Assembly: GCF_900103545.1 (NCBI RefSeq)
Contig: NZ_FNHH01000007.1
Location: 108,652-172,651 of the forward strand
Direction: 5' to 3'
Origin: Daejeonella rubra
GTDB lineage: Bacteria > Bacteroidota > Bacteroidia > Sphingobacteriales > Sphingobacteriaceae
DNA length: 64,000 nt
Positions 1-8,511 of this stretch are shown here, one piece after another. The stretch's first letter is position 1, and every line of letters begins with the position of its first letter. Below the pieces are notes generated by a model. That model saw only the letters and a program-made list of their open reading frames with translations. It was not told the origin of the DNA and ran no database searches. Made by a program: the position numbers and the translations under genes.

Positions 1-341
1 TCCCATTTTGCCAATAATTCTGGTAAGAGTTCCGGTGGATGCTGAAGGTCGCAGTCCATACTGATCACACAATCGCCTTTCGCATTATCAAGACCAGCCT
101 TCAAGGCAAGCTGATGACCGAAATTTCTGGAAAATTCAATAAAAAAAATGTTGTCACTTTGGGGAATAAGTTTATCAATTGTTTCCATGGTAGTATCTGT
201 GCAACCATCGGCTACAAGGATAATTTCATAGGAGTAATGGAGATTACTGAAAACTTTTTCTATCTCCGAACATATTCTTACAATGTTTTCTGATTCATTG
301 AATGCGGGTATTACTATAGAGACTAACTTATTCGATACCAT
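1..341 (-). CDS. Glycosyltransferase family 2 (N-terminal part, cut by window edge)
   Basis: Translating the minus strand from the ATG at 341 gives 113 codons with no stop up to the window edge. The peptide starts MVSNKLVSIVIPAFNESENI, the nucleotide-sugar-binding beginning of GT-A family 2 enzymes, and later reads SRNFGHQLALKAGL and MDCDLQHPPELLPELL, where the acidic DxD-type motif is followed by QHPPE as in dolichyl/undecaprenyl-phosphate sugar transferases. By family it should move a sugar from a nucleotide donor onto a polyprenyl phosphate at the inner face of the membrane. It overlaps the end of the upstream GT87-like gene by 14 bp, so the two are translationally coupled and may supply and use the same lipid-linked sugar. 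The C-terminal half, including any membrane segments, lies outside the window. Confidence 0.85.
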   Translation of the reverse strand, partial: MVSNKLVSIVIPAFNESENIVRICSEIEKVFSNLHYSYEIILVADGCTDTTMETIDKLIPQSDNIFFIEFSRNFGHQLALKAGLDNAKGDCVISMDCDLQHPPELLPELLAKW

Positions 342-1512
342 AGTTTTTGTAATTCTTGAAATCCAATTTTAACATTTGATAAATTATTGTGAACCAGATC
401 AACACACAAGGAAGCGCTTTGAGTGAATATGGTTTGATATACTGATCGCGAATGAACTTTGGGAATAGGTCTGAAGGAGACATACTGGTTAAAATAAATG
501 CGAAAACGAATAAAAAGATGATTCCTTTATTTTTAGGTGAAGGCTGGATCATGAACCAGATCGCAACACCCGCAAAGGCTATGATATAGGTTGGCGACTC
601 AGAGCCGGAACTAAAGATCACTGTAAATATTAAAACGGAGGATAAGAGCATCAGTCGGAAAGGTGTATGCTTGAACTGGTCTATTCTTGTATATGGCAGA
701 AGGAATAAAAGTAATCCTCCGGCGAGGAAAGGAAGATTTGGAATGCTTGCATCCTGCATCACCCGTCGTACGATTCCCATCAATGAGATGTCCTGCATGG
801 ATGTTAAAGAGGCATTATGCATATTTTTTTCAGTAAGCGAACTGTACCAGTCGGCATAAGATCTGATCACATAATCAGTTGATGACAGCATGGCTGGCAG
901 GATCAATAGAACAGCAATGGAGGCTATGCCTGAGAAAATGAACCTCCACTTATTCCTGCTGAAAAAGAAAAATGCCAGTCCTACTATTCCATACAGTTTT
1001 ATAAGGGTCCCTAAGGCGATGACAAAGGCCGATTTTGCTTCTTTCTGACTGATCAGATAGGAGAAGCTAAGCATAATCAGGCCAGTCAATCCAACATTGA
1101 ACTGGAAGCTTAATAAGGCTACCAGAGCTTCATGGGCACAGACCAGGGCTATGATGGACCTTGTTCTTATGGGTAAGGGCAGACTGTAAAAGCCCAGGCA
1201 CAGAATGAGCGCATTGGCAATATTCCAGAGTGAAGTTCCAAGGGCATCAGGTAATAACGCGAAGGGAGCAATGATCAGAGCGAAAACGGGACCGTAATGA
1301 TTTGAATCGCCATATTCAAGGGGGTATTCTTCATAGAGCGACTTTTCTTCCAGGCTATGCAGAAAGGTATATTTAAAAATCTTATAGTTGTTATAGTGAC
1401 CGCGTGTGTATTGCTTGATGCCCGTGACCAGGGCAATAGCAATGAACAGAGACATAACAAATCTCTTATCTAATAAAATCGTAATGATCCTTTTGATTTT
1501 TTCTGAATTCAC
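328..1512 (-). CDS. GT87/DUF2029-type integral membrane glycosyltransferase
   Basis: The 394-residue protein is almost entirely hydrophobic, with roughly ten predicted membrane helices. It has the GT-C pattern of the DUF2029 (GT87, mannosyltransferase-like) family: a first helix near residues 18-33, a periplasmic loop reading YPLEYGDSNHYGPVFALIIA, and helical hairpins to the end. Such enzymes use polyprenyl-phosphate sugars as donors in the outer leaflet of the inner membrane. The gene ends inside the start of the next gene, a family 2 glycosyltransferase that could make that donor (14 bp overlap). The acceptor cannot be told from sequence. The fold class is fairly certain; the sugar is not known. 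Confidence 0.75.
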   Translation of the reverse strand: MNSEKIKRIITILLDKRFVMSLFIAIALVTGIKQYTRGHYNNYKIFKYTFLHSLEEKSLYEEYPLEYGDSNHYGPVFALIIAPFALLPDALGTSLWNIANALILCLGFYSLPLPIRTRSIIALVCAHEALVALLSFQFNVGLTGLIMLSFSYLISQKEAKSAFVIALGTLIKLYGIVGLAFFFFSRNKWRFIFSGIASIAVLLILPAMLSSTDYVIRSYADWYSSLTEKNMHNASLTSMQDISLMGIVRRVMQDASIPNLPFLAGGLLLFLLPYTRIDQFKHTPFRLMLLSSVLIFTVIFSSGSESPTYIIAFAGVAIWFMIQPSPKNKGIIFLFVFAFILTSMSPSDLFPKFIRDQYIKPYSLKALPCVLIWFTIIYQMLKLDFKNYKNYGIE

Positions 1513-1716
1513 CTTATAAAAACTCTAATCTGTAAAATTTCCATTTTAGTTAAAATCAAAAGGTTTAATTGTAATTGAAATATTACACTATCTAAAAGTA
1601 GAAATATTTTTAAGAATTCACAGGAAAAGAGTTTTTTATAACAGTAGTGGATGAGGACCGCTGGTTTTAATTTGAATGTTTTATTTTGCTGATGCCTATC
1701 ATTAAAGTAAAATACA

Positions 1717-1736
1717 GGCTATTTAACAAAATAGCC
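1717..1736 (-). terminator. Hairpin terminator after the OsmC gene
   Basis: An 8-bp perfect stem (GGCTATTT / AAATAGCC) with a 4-nt loop lies about 70 bp beyond the stop of the minus-strand OsmC gene. On the minus strand it is followed by a T-rich stretch (TGTATTTTACTTT). It would end the transcript of the OsmC-pirin-SDR cluster. The rest of the 295-bp gap (1513-1807) is AT-rich with nothing I recognise. Confidence 0.55.
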
Positions 1737-1807
1737 CATAGCGATGGACTTGAGTCTTTAACTACGAGCAACTCAATCAAAGGTGTCATAAATTAGTAGA
1801 GTATTCT

Positions 1808-2215
1808 TTAAACTTTATTATTCACCTCCTGTGTCAGGATCTCTATGGGGTTGCTCAATAACTTATGGACAGGGCATGCATTGGCAATTGCGATCAGTCT
1901 TGCCCTTTGCTCTTCACTTAAGTTGCCGATCAGTTCAATTTTTCTTGAGATATCAGTTTGGCTTCGGGCTTCACTCTGTTTTACCTCAATTTCCAGATTT
2001 ACTTCCTGCAGTTCCCAGGCTTTCCTATCGGCATACATACGCAGGGTTGCAGATGTGCAAGCAGCCAGTGCGGCACCAATCAGTTCTAATGGTGAAAATC
2101 CTGCATTCTGACCACCTGATGAAACAGGTTCATCAGCTATGATTATATTTCCTCCCGGCGACCAGATCTTAACTTTGTATAATTCCTTGCCGATATGAGA
2201 TCTAACTGAAGCCAT
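1808..2215 (-). CDS. OsmC family peroxiredoxin-like protein
   Basis: At 135 residues this is the normal length for OsmC/Ohr-type proteins. Both redox cysteines are present: Cys53 in AALAACTSATLRMYA and Cys114 in ANACPVHKLL, the usual spacing and contexts of the OsmC subgroup. The family reduces organic hydroperoxides in the cytoplasm, although many YhfA/OsmC-like members have no proven substrate. It is the last gene of a tight minus-strand run: only 5 bp separate it from the upstream pirin. The setting (pirins, SDR, YceI, a Crp-like regulator) suggests a response to oxidative or electrophilic stress, which is an inference. Confidence 0.88.
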   Translation of the reverse strand: MASVRSHIGKELYKVKIWSPGGNIIIADEPVSSGGQNAGFSPLELIGAALAACTSATLRMYADRKAWELQEVNLEIEVKQSEARSQTDISRKIELIGNLSEEQRARLIAIANACPVHKLLSNPIEILTQEVNNKV

Positions 2216-2220
2216 ATAAT

Positions 2221-3105
2221 TTATTTTTTGATTCTTGATGGGTAGGGAACAAATTCATTTTCTTCTCCCTTTATTTTCGGGAATTTTTGTGCGATCCATT
2301 TTTCGCGTGCTTCCGCAAGTGTTTCTTTACTGCTGCTTACAAAATTCCAGTCGATAAAACGTTCTTCAGGGAAAACCTCTCCACCAAAGATATAAATGAC
2401 AGTGTTTGCTTCCATAACGAATTCGCAAATTGAACTGTCCTTCGCAACTAAAAGCTGTTTAGGCTGGTAGGTATTTCCATCGCTTTCAATGCTTCCTTCA
2501 AGAATATACAATCCCGCTTCTCCATATAGTTCATGTCCGATCGTAATGGTTTGTCGTTTACTGCTCTTAATTTCAAGCATATACAATTTACTAAAAACCG
2601 GAACTGCAGACCTTCTGCCAAATGCCTCTCCTGCTATAAGCTTAAAATCAATATCTCCCTCAGTCCAGGAGGGGATCTGTGTACTGTCAATATGAAAGAA
2701 TTCAGGCTCCATCTGCTCGAGTTCTTTAGGTAAGGCAACCCATATTTGCAGTCCATGCATATGTTTTTCAGAATGACGCAGGTATTCTGGTGTACGTTCA
2801 GAATGAACTATTCCTTTTCCCGCTGTCATCCAGTTTACTGCTCCCGGCATGATCTCGACTTCGTTCCCGAGGCTATCCCTGTGCATGATGCTTCCCTCAA
2901 ATAGAAATGTGAGAGTGGAAAGTCCGATATGTGGATGAGGTAAAACATCGAAATTTTCGCGTTCAGACATTTTTATCGGTCCCATATGGTCGATGAAGAT
3001 AAAGGGACCGACCATTCTTTTCTCGCGGAATGGAAGTAAACGGCCAACCAGGAAGTTTCCTATGCTGGCTGCCCGTTCCTCGATAATCATTTCAATTGTT
3101 GACAT
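2221..3105 (-). CDS. Pirin family protein (long form)
   Basis: A 294-residue bicupin. The pirin metal site is intact: His57 and His59 in LPHPHIGLST, and His101 and Glu103 in GIVHSERTPE, positions almost identical to those of human pirin. Bacterial pirins are iron-binding cupins; some open the ring of quercetin with O2, others bind partners such as pyruvate dehydrogenase E1. The C-terminal cupin (about residues 170-290) has no second metal set that I can see. It lies 21 bp from a second, shorter pirin and 5 bp from OsmC, within one apparent operon. Family assignment is firm; the substrate is unknown. Confidence 0.9.
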   Translation of the reverse strand: MSTIEMIIEERAASIGNFLVGRLLPFREKRMVGPFIFIDHMGPIKMSERENFDVLPHPHIGLSTLTFLFEGSIMHRDSLGNEVEIMPGAVNWMTAGKGIVHSERTPEYLRHSEKHMHGLQIWVALPKELEQMEPEFFHIDSTQIPSWTEGDIDFKLIAGEAFGRRSAVPVFSKLYMLEIKSSKRQTITIGHELYGEAGLYILEGSIESDGNTYQPKQLLVAKDSSICEFVMEANTVIYIFGGEVFPEERFIDWNFVSSSKETLAEAREKWIAQKFPKIKGEENEFVPYPSRIKK

Positions 3106-3126
3106 AAACAGATCTTATTTATTTTT

Positions 3127-3837
3127 TCAGGCCATTGGTACTTCCATCAATAGTATCTCTGCATCTGAGTTAGCACTGATCGTAAATTTATCAATATCCC
3201 AGATGCCAAAACCATCTCGGGTATTCAGTTTTTGGTCATTGATGTTTACATCCCCGCTAAGAATGAAAGCATAAACGCCATTTCCTGTACCATTTATTGC
3301 GTAATCAGTATTGAACCCTTTGTCCAGTTTACCTAAGTGAAACCAGGCATTCTGCTGGATCCAAACTCCCGGATCTTTGGGATCAGGACTCAGGATCTGC
3401 TGGAGTTTGTTGTGTCGGTCTTCCGGATTTAAAGTGATCTGATCGTAGCGGGGTTGTACATTTCTTTTGTTTGGAAGTACCCAGATCTGTAAGAATTTTA
3501 CACCTTTATCAGCGTTTTTGTTGTACTCGCTATGCGTAATACCTGTTCCGGCACTCATTACCTGTATATCACCCTTTTTGATCACAGTTTTATTGCCCAT
3601 GCTGTCTTTATGTTCCAGATCACCCTCCAATGGAATAGAAATAATTTCCATGTTGTCGTGAGGGTGGGCTCCGAATCCCATTCCTGCATCTACACTATCG
3701 TCATTTAACACTCTCAGAGCACCAAAGTTCATTCGTTCCGGATTATAATATCCGGCAAAGCTGAAGCTATGTTTACTATGCAGCCAGCCGTGATTTGCAT
3801 CACCACGGGTATCGGCCTTATGAAGTACTGTTTTCAT
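3127..3837 (-). CDS. Pirin family protein (short, YhhW/quercetinase type)
   Basis: The 236-residue bicupin carries the pirin metal ligands His58, His60 (GAHPHDNMEI), His102 and Glu104 (GITHSEYNKN). The N-terminus KADTRGDANHGWLHSKHSF is characteristic of the YhhW group, whose E. coli member has quercetin 2,3-dioxygenase activity. It follows the SDR gene by about 18 bp and precedes the longer pirin by 21 bp. Two pirins of different subgroups in one operon is common in Bacteroidota, and they are not recent duplicates here: apart from the metal-site blocks they share little sequence. Physiological substrate unknown. Confidence 0.9.
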   Translation of the reverse strand: MKTVLHKADTRGDANHGWLHSKHSFSFAGYYNPERMNFGALRVLNDDSVDAGMGFGAHPHDNMEIISIPLEGDLEHKDSMGNKTVIKKGDIQVMSAGTGITHSEYNKNADKGVKFLQIWVLPNKRNVQPRYDQITLNPEDRHNKLQQILSPDPKDPGVWIQQNAWFHLGKLDKGFNTDYAINGTGNGVYAFILSGDVNINDQKLNTRDGFGIWDIDKFTISANSDAEILLMEVPMA

Positions 3838-3855
3838 TGTTCTTGTATTGTAAAA

Positions 3856-4647
3856 TTAAACAAAACCGTAACTGTTTGACTGCCCGCCATCAATGGCTAT
3901 TGTTTGTCCGCTTACATAAGAACAATCCTCGCTCATTAAAAATACAACAAGTTTGCCAACCTCTTCAGGCAATCCCAGGCGTTTTGTTGGGTTAAACTGT
4001 GCATATTCGGTTTCTGCTTTTTTCGGATCAGCTGGATTGATCTCTCTGAAAGCTTCGGCAACCATTGGGGTAAGGATCGCTCCCGGGGCAATGGCATTTG
4101 TTAAGATACCATATCTGCTGTATTCCAAAGCTGCATTTTTGGTAATTCCGCTAACAGCATGTTTGGTTGCAACATAGGGAGTTTGATTCATAACACCACG
4201 TATTCCACCAACAGATGCCACATTTACTATGCGACCATAGTTCTGTTTTTGCATGACCGGAATAATGTAGCGCATACCGTAATAAACTCCCATCAGGTTA
4301 ATGTCTATCACTTTTTTGAATACATCTAAATCATAATCGGCTAAGAGCGCCTGTTTGCCTTCAATTCCGGCATTATTATAAAATCCATCAATTCGTCCAT
4401 AGGTTTTTACGGTTTCATCAACATAGGCCTTTACTGCCTCTTCTTTTGAAACATCAGCAACAAGTGTTAGAACTTTTGCTTCAGGGTAAGCTTTTAGTAT
4501 GCTTGTTTTTGCATCTTCCAAAGCTTTGGCATTATAGTCTATCAGACTAAGTTTTGCGCCTTCCTTTGCAGCCTCAATAGCAGTAGCTAATCCCAGTCCC
4601 ATACCGGCACCGGTAATTACAATGATCTTATTCTCTAATTTTTTCAT
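3856..4647 (-). CDS. Short-chain dehydrogenase/reductase (SDR)
   Basis: A classical SDR. The NAD(P)-binding turn TGAGMGLG is near residues 12-19, NNAG is present, the catalytic serine is in VNVASVGG and the YxxxK pair is in TPYVATKHA. An acidic residue after strand 2 (SLIDYN) favours NAD over NADP. The start is set at 4647 (MKKLENKIIV), which places the dinucleotide turn at the normal distance; an in-frame ATG at 4671 would add eight residues with no counterpart in the fold. The C-terminus SYVSGQTIAIDGGQS is typical of the cyclohexanol/2,5-diketogluconate reductase-like group. It lies between YceI and the pirins; the substrate is unknown. Confidence 0.87.
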   Translation of the reverse strand: MKKLENKIIVITGAGMGLGLATAIEAAKEGAKLSLIDYNAKALEDAKTSILKAYPEAKVLTLVADVSKEEAVKAYVDETVKTYGRIDGFYNNAGIEGKQALLADYDLDVFKKVIDINLMGVYYGMRYIIPVMQKQNYGRIVNVASVGGIRGVMNQTPYVATKHAVSGITKNAALEYSRYGILTNAIAPGAILTPMVAEAFREINPADPKKAETEYAQFNPTKRLGLPEEVGKLVVFLMSEDCSYVSGQTIAIDGGQSNSYGFV

Positions 4648-4720
4648 GATCGTTATATTTTGTTCATTCAATGAATAAAAGGACGTTTGTTCAAATTATT
4701 TATCGGATGAAGGTTTAAAA

Positions 4721-5257
4721 TTATGCTTGTTTTACAAACTGTACTTCAGCGTTGATCCTAACCTCCTCGCTGACCATTACTCCACCGGCCTCAAGTGCTG
4801 CATTCCAGTTCAATCCCCAGTCTTTTCTGTTGATCTTCCCGCTGAGCGAAAAACCTGCTTTTTCATTTCCATAAGGATCTTTCATCAATCCGCCGAATTC
4901 AACATCGAAGGAAACCTCCTTAGAAACATCTTTGATTGTTAGCATTCCTTTTAACTGGTAGTTATCCTCATCAAGTTTTGTAAAAGATGTACCCTCAAAG
5001 CTTAGTTCTTTATAGGTTGCTGCATCAAAAAAATCGGCACTTTGTAAATGTGCATCACGGTCGGTATTATTGGTAAAGATCGATGAAGCATCAATGTTTG
5101 CCTTAACTTTAGCTTTACTAAAGTCTGTTCCAACGGAGGTGATGCTTGCATTAAAATTTCTGAATTCACCTTTAACATTGGTGATCATAAGGTGCTTTAC
5201 CTTGAACACGATCTCACTATGCGTAGGGTCTAAAACCCAGGATGTTTGGTTTTCCAT
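4721..5257 (-). CDS. YceI family protein
   Basis: The 178-residue protein has the YceI lipocalin-like beta-barrel signature: WVLDPTHSEIVFKVKHLMI at the start, then FDAATYKELSFEGTSF, LTIKDVSKEV and the late LSGKINRKDWGLNWN block. Members bind polyisoprenoid-like lipids or ubiquinone-type molecules; E. coli YceI is periplasmic. No signal peptide is visible here, so this copy is probably cytoplasmic. It is first in the minus-strand run towards SDR, pirin, pirin and OsmC, and a Crp/Fnr-type gene lies 109 bp upstream in the same orientation. The domain call is strong; the ligand is unknown. Confidence 0.9.
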   Translation of the reverse strand: MENQTSWVLDPTHSEIVFKVKHLMITNVKGEFRNFNASITSVGTDFSKAKVKANIDASSIFTNNTDRDAHLQSADFFDAATYKELSFEGTSFTKLDEDNYQLKGMLTIKDVSKEVSFDVEFGGLMKDPYGNEKAGFSLSGKINRKDWGLNWNAALEAGGVMVSEEVRINAEVQFVKQA

Positions 5258-5366
5258 TTTCTTATTTTATTGTTGTGAAACTTTTTTAGTTGTTTTGACA
5301 ATACAAAGGTCGAACAAACTCAAAGGCTTATTGTTCACATAGGTTAATAAATGAAATGGCTTGTTT

Positions 5367-5954
5367 TTATTTAGAATGCCCCTTTTCATTGCGGATCCGG
5401 CTCAGCGACTGGGGTTTTATTCCCAGATAGGAGGCAATTAGGTATTGTGGGATGCGCTGGATAAAATCAGGGTGAAGTTTAGAAAATTCATGGTAACGAT
5501 GCTCTGCATCTTCACTATTTGTTTTTGCGAGACGATACTGCTGTGAAATGAAGGCATTCTGGATCAGAATTCTGAAAAAATGCTCAAAATGATGATTGCT
5601 ATTGCAGATATTCTCAAAATTTTCTCTGTTCAGCACTAAAATTTTGCTTGGTTCCAGGGTTTCTATTGAATAAATGCCTGGTTTTCCTGAGAAAAAACTG
5701 AAATGGTCAGTAATCCAATATCCCTCCAGTGCAAACTGCATGGCATGCTTTTCACCATGTTCGTTGACAAAATAGCTATAGGCTGATCCTTTCAGAATAA
5801 AGTAGACGTATTTACAGTGTTCTCCTTCTTCTGCCAGAAATGATTTTTTATCAAAAGTACGGGTAAATAAATAGCTGCTGAAGAGCTCAAATTCCTCATC
5901 CTTTACCAGTTTTCCGATAGTTCGCTGAATATTTTGTCTGAGTAGATCCTCCAT
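5367..5954 (-). CDS. Crp/Fnr family transcriptional regulator
   Basis: The 195-residue protein has a cyclic-nucleotide-binding-type beta-roll (about residues 25-115, with FLAEEGEHCKYVYFILKGSA) and a C-terminal HTH ending QYLIASYLGIKPQSLSRIRN, the layout of the small Crp-like regulators frequent in Bacteroidota. There is no Fnr-type cysteine cluster, and the cAMP-binding Arg/Glu pair is not conserved, so the effector is unknown. It lies directly upstream of the YceI-SDR-pirin-pirin-OsmC run in the same orientation and is the natural candidate to control it; no operator palindrome was clear in the 109-bp gap. It starts 23 bp after the RluA_N-like gene. Confidence 0.85.
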   Translation of the reverse strand: MEDLLRQNIQRTIGKLVKDEEFELFSSYLFTRTFDKKSFLAEEGEHCKYVYFILKGSAYSYFVNEHGEKHAMQFALEGYWITDHFSFFSGKPGIYSIETLEPSKILVLNRENFENICNSNHHFEHFFRILIQNAFISQQYRLAKTNSEDAEHRYHEFSKLHPDFIQRIPQYLIASYLGIKPQSLSRIRNEKGHSK

Positions 5955-5977
5955 TTAACTCAAATTAGGCATTTATA

Positions 5978-6763
5978 TTATTTATTGCAATCTATTCCAT
6001 CCAGCATATGTGCCAGAATTGGCTGACATTTTTCTTTACAGCAGGGATAATAATTTGTATGCTTCCATTGAGCTGACTTTGGCGATTTTCCCCACCAGAA
6101 TTCTGCAATGGCCAGTGGTTTCATTTGATGCTGAAAAGCATACTGCAAAAGTTTTGGCCCTGCACATTCGCCTGCCCCTGCAGGTGGATTTTTATAAGAT
6201 GCAGCCTTAAAAATTTCATTCAGGCTCTTTATTTCTCCTCTTTGATTCAGAAAATTATAGTGATTGAAGAGTTCATTTTGCAGGGTATTAGAATGGATTT
6301 TTCTGTTTTTTTTAAGAAGGCTGATCTTTTCTTTTTGATCTTCTTCCATCAATACTTCAGCTTCTTTGATCTCTTTATTCATGCGGTTTAGCTCCGCCAT
6401 TCCATCGTTAAGGAAGCTATCCTGATGAAGACTGTCATAAACCGGCGGTACAAATTTGGAATGATGATTTCCTCCTGCCAGTTTACCAGAAAATGCGGCA
6501 AGGTATCCCAGTTCATTTTTTGAATTTTGAACAGCTAAAACACCGAACATCTTGCCAATTATACTTCCTTCCTGTCCCGGACTTAGGCCAAAATTATGTT
6601 CCCAATCTTTCTGATTGCTAAGATATGCCTGTAATTGCTTTGCAGCTAGGAGGCATAGGGGATGAGGTTTATTATCCTTCAGGAAACTAAACCGCTCAGG
6701 CACTTCTGTTGAACTGCTAAATGGTGTGAAGAATGGATCCTGAGAATCTGTTGTTGGAGACAA
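5978..6763 (-). CDS. Orphan N-terminal domain of a Bacteroidota RluA-type pseudouridine synthase
   Basis: The 261 residues resemble the N-terminal half of the long (about 550 aa) RluA-family pseudouridine synthases of this phylum: NKPHPLCLLAAKQLQAYL, GKMFGVLAVQ, LGYLAAFSGKLAG, FVPPVYD, a charged helical middle (about residues 125-160), then the block PPAGAGECAGPKLLQYAF, AEFWWGKSP and YPCCKEKCQPILAHML with its cysteines. The catalytic domain, with its HRLDxxTSG aspartate, is missing: the frame stops 24 bp before the Crp-like gene and I found no remnant in that gap. On its own it cannot be a pseudouridine synthase; it may bind RNA or a partner protein. The similarity is recognised from memory of the family, not from an alignment. 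Confidence 0.7.
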   Translation of the reverse strand: MSPTTDSQDPFFTPFSSSTEVPERFSFLKDNKPHPLCLLAAKQLQAYLSNQKDWEHNFGLSPGQEGSIIGKMFGVLAVQNSKNELGYLAAFSGKLAGGNHHSKFVPPVYDSLHQDSFLNDGMAELNRMNKEIKEAEVLMEEDQKEKISLLKKNRKIHSNTLQNELFNHYNFLNQRGEIKSLNEIFKAASYKNPPAGAGECAGPKLLQYAFQHQMKPLAIAEFWWGKSPKSAQWKHTNYYPCCKEKCQPILAHMLDGIDCNK

Positions 6764-6867
6764 ATTTTATGGTTGATGGCTTTATTATTCCAGCGGGACA
6801 AATATATTAAACCTGATCCGCCAGATAAATTTTACTTATTGAATGATTTACATTTCAGGACAATCAT

Positions 6868-7401
6868 TTATTTTTTACTTAAGTCATTTACCCTGGCAGC
6901 TAATTGCTCAAATGATAAGCGGTCACTGTTATTCTTTCCTACATAACGATAAACTTCTTTGCCATTTGGCCCGAAAAGGATGGTTGCCGGATAATGTACC
7001 AGCTGATTATGAAATTTATAGCCATCAGGAATGTTCAGCTGTTTAGCCAGCTGGGCATCCGGATCACGGTAGATTGGAAAGTTTTTCAGGTCTTCAGAGG
7101 CCAGCTTTCCCGACCAGGATCTGATCTCCAGCTCACTGTCAGGCTTAATAAATACCTGTACTACATTTTTAAGAGTTTTTGCTTTGCTGAAATAGTCCTG
7201 AGTATGGCGAATACAATATGGACATTCTGTTTTAAGCAGGAAATGGAGGGCAACGAATTTGCCTTTTTCTTTGCTTAATACAAACTGACGGTCATCTGTT
7301 GCTGAACTAAGTCTGATGATTGCCGGCACCTGAGCTTGCACTATTGAACTAATAACAGATATTAAAAAGAGTATGGTTAAAATGCTGTATTTCACTTTCA
7401 T
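6868..7401 (-). CDS. Secreted thioredoxin-like (redoxin/AhpC-TSA) protein
   Basis: From the chosen ATG at 7401 (177 aa) the protein opens with a Sec signal peptide (MKVKYSILTILFLISVISSI, cleaved after VQAQ), so the in-frame ATG at 7458 is rejected. The mature part is a thioredoxin-fold domain with the dithiol motif CPYC in LKTECPYCIRHT and the cis-proline region HYPATILFGPNGKEVYRYVG. Such proteins work in the periplasm as disulfide reductases or peroxidases. The gene is separated by about 100 bp from the RluA_N-like gene and by about 70 bp from the SPFH gene, so it is probably transcribed alone or as a pair. Confidence 0.82.
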   Translation of the reverse strand: MKVKYSILTILFLISVISSIVQAQVPAIIRLSSATDDRQFVLSKEKGKFVALHFLLKTECPYCIRHTQDYFSKAKTLKNVVQVFIKPDSELEIRSWSGKLASEDLKNFPIYRDPDAQLAKQLNIPDGYKFHNQLVHYPATILFGPNGKEVYRYVGKNNSDRLSFEQLAARVNDLSKK

Positions 7402-7474
7402 AAAACAATTTTTATTTTGAAAATCGATGTTTGACAAGGTCAATTTCAAATCTGCCAACTCAGAAGCACTTAAA

Positions 7475-8380
7475 TTAATTTCCTCCTAATATGATTGGTG
7501 CATTTTTACCGCTTCCCATGATGATTACCTTAGTGTTTGGCGAAAGTGCAATTTCCTTCTGAGCCTTAATCGTTTCATATTGGAGCTGTTTATCGCTTAA
7601 ACCTGTAGACAAGATCCGTTGGTAATCTGCGATACCCTGAGCTTCAACTCTTTTTCGTTCTGCTTCCTGTCTTTCTTTTTGGAGCACAAAGGTCATTTTC
7701 TGGGCATCCTGCTCTGCATTGATTTTTGACTCAATCGTCGTTTTTACCGATGCGGGTAAAGTAATATTTCTGACCAGCAGCTGCTCAAGTTCAAGTCCGC
7801 GTTTTGAAAAGCTTTTATTTATCGTATTAAATATTTTATTCTGAAATTCATCTCGTTTGCTTGAATAAAGTGCAACAGCATCATAAGAAACCGCATTATC
7901 TCTGATGGCGGTACGTGCAATTGGTCTAACGATTTTATCCAGATAGTCTGTTCCGATTGTGCGGAGAATTTCAGGTGCAGAAGAAGGATTGACTTTAAAT
8001 AACACGGAAAGATCGATGATCACTTCCAGTCCGTCAGCAGAAAGAACCCTGATAGCATCATCAGCAGCAGATCCTTCTGAATCATTCACACCCGACATGG
8101 TATAATTTTGAGTCTTAACGTCAAAGGTGGTAACCTTCATCATAGGGTTTACAATATTCAAACCACTATACAAGACATCACTATTAACTTTTCCGAAAAG
8201 TGTTTTAACTCCAACTTCACCTGATTCGACCACTTTAAACATCGAAAAAGATGCGCCGATTATTACTAATATGATTGCTCCAATACGGGTTATAGTGCTG
8301 AATCTTGCTGCAGGGCCGTCCTGTGAGGCCATAAAAAAACTGGCAATAATGGCGAAAATTCCAATGATAATTAAAAACAT
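7475..8380 (-). CDS. SPFH/prohibitin-domain membrane protein
   Basis: The 301-residue protein has two N-terminal hydrophobic stretches (about residues 1-18 and 31-50) followed by the SPFH domain: VESGEVGVKTLFGKVNSDVL, then DGLEVIIDLSVLFKVNP and IVRPIARTAIRDNAVSYDAV. A long charged helix rich in E, K, Q and R (about residues 215-255, AEQDAQKMTFVLQKERQEAE) follows. The C-terminus PNTKVIIMGSGKNAPIILGG is typical of prohibitin homologues. The family forms ring-like oligomers at the membrane and is linked to FtsH protease control or membrane organisation. No NfeD-type partner gene lies beside it. Confidence 0.88.
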   Translation of the reverse strand: MFLIIIGIFAIIASFFMASQDGPAARFSTITRIGAIILVIIGASFSMFKVVESGEVGVKTLFGKVNSDVLYSGLNIVNPMMKVTTFDVKTQNYTMSGVNDSEGSAADDAIRVLSADGLEVIIDLSVLFKVNPSSAPEILRTIGTDYLDKIVRPIARTAIRDNAVSYDAVALYSSKRDEFQNKIFNTINKSFSKRGLELEQLLVRNITLPASVKTTIESKINAEQDAQKMTFVLQKERQEAERKRVEAQGIADYQRILSTGLSDKQLQYETIKAQKEIALSPNTKVIIMGSGKNAPIILGGN

Positions 8381-8511
8381 GATTGCTGGTTTTAGGTTTT
8401 TACTAATTTAAGCTAAATGATTAGCTAATTGAAAAGTTAATATCATTTGAGGAATCAGTTCTGTGAAAATTACTCACCGGAGACAAACAACATAAAAAAG
8501 AAAAATCACGA

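Noticed and set aside
3795..3995. Plus-strand frames opposite the pirin, SDR and YceI genes
   Set aside because: They are antisense shadows of well-supported minus-strand genes.
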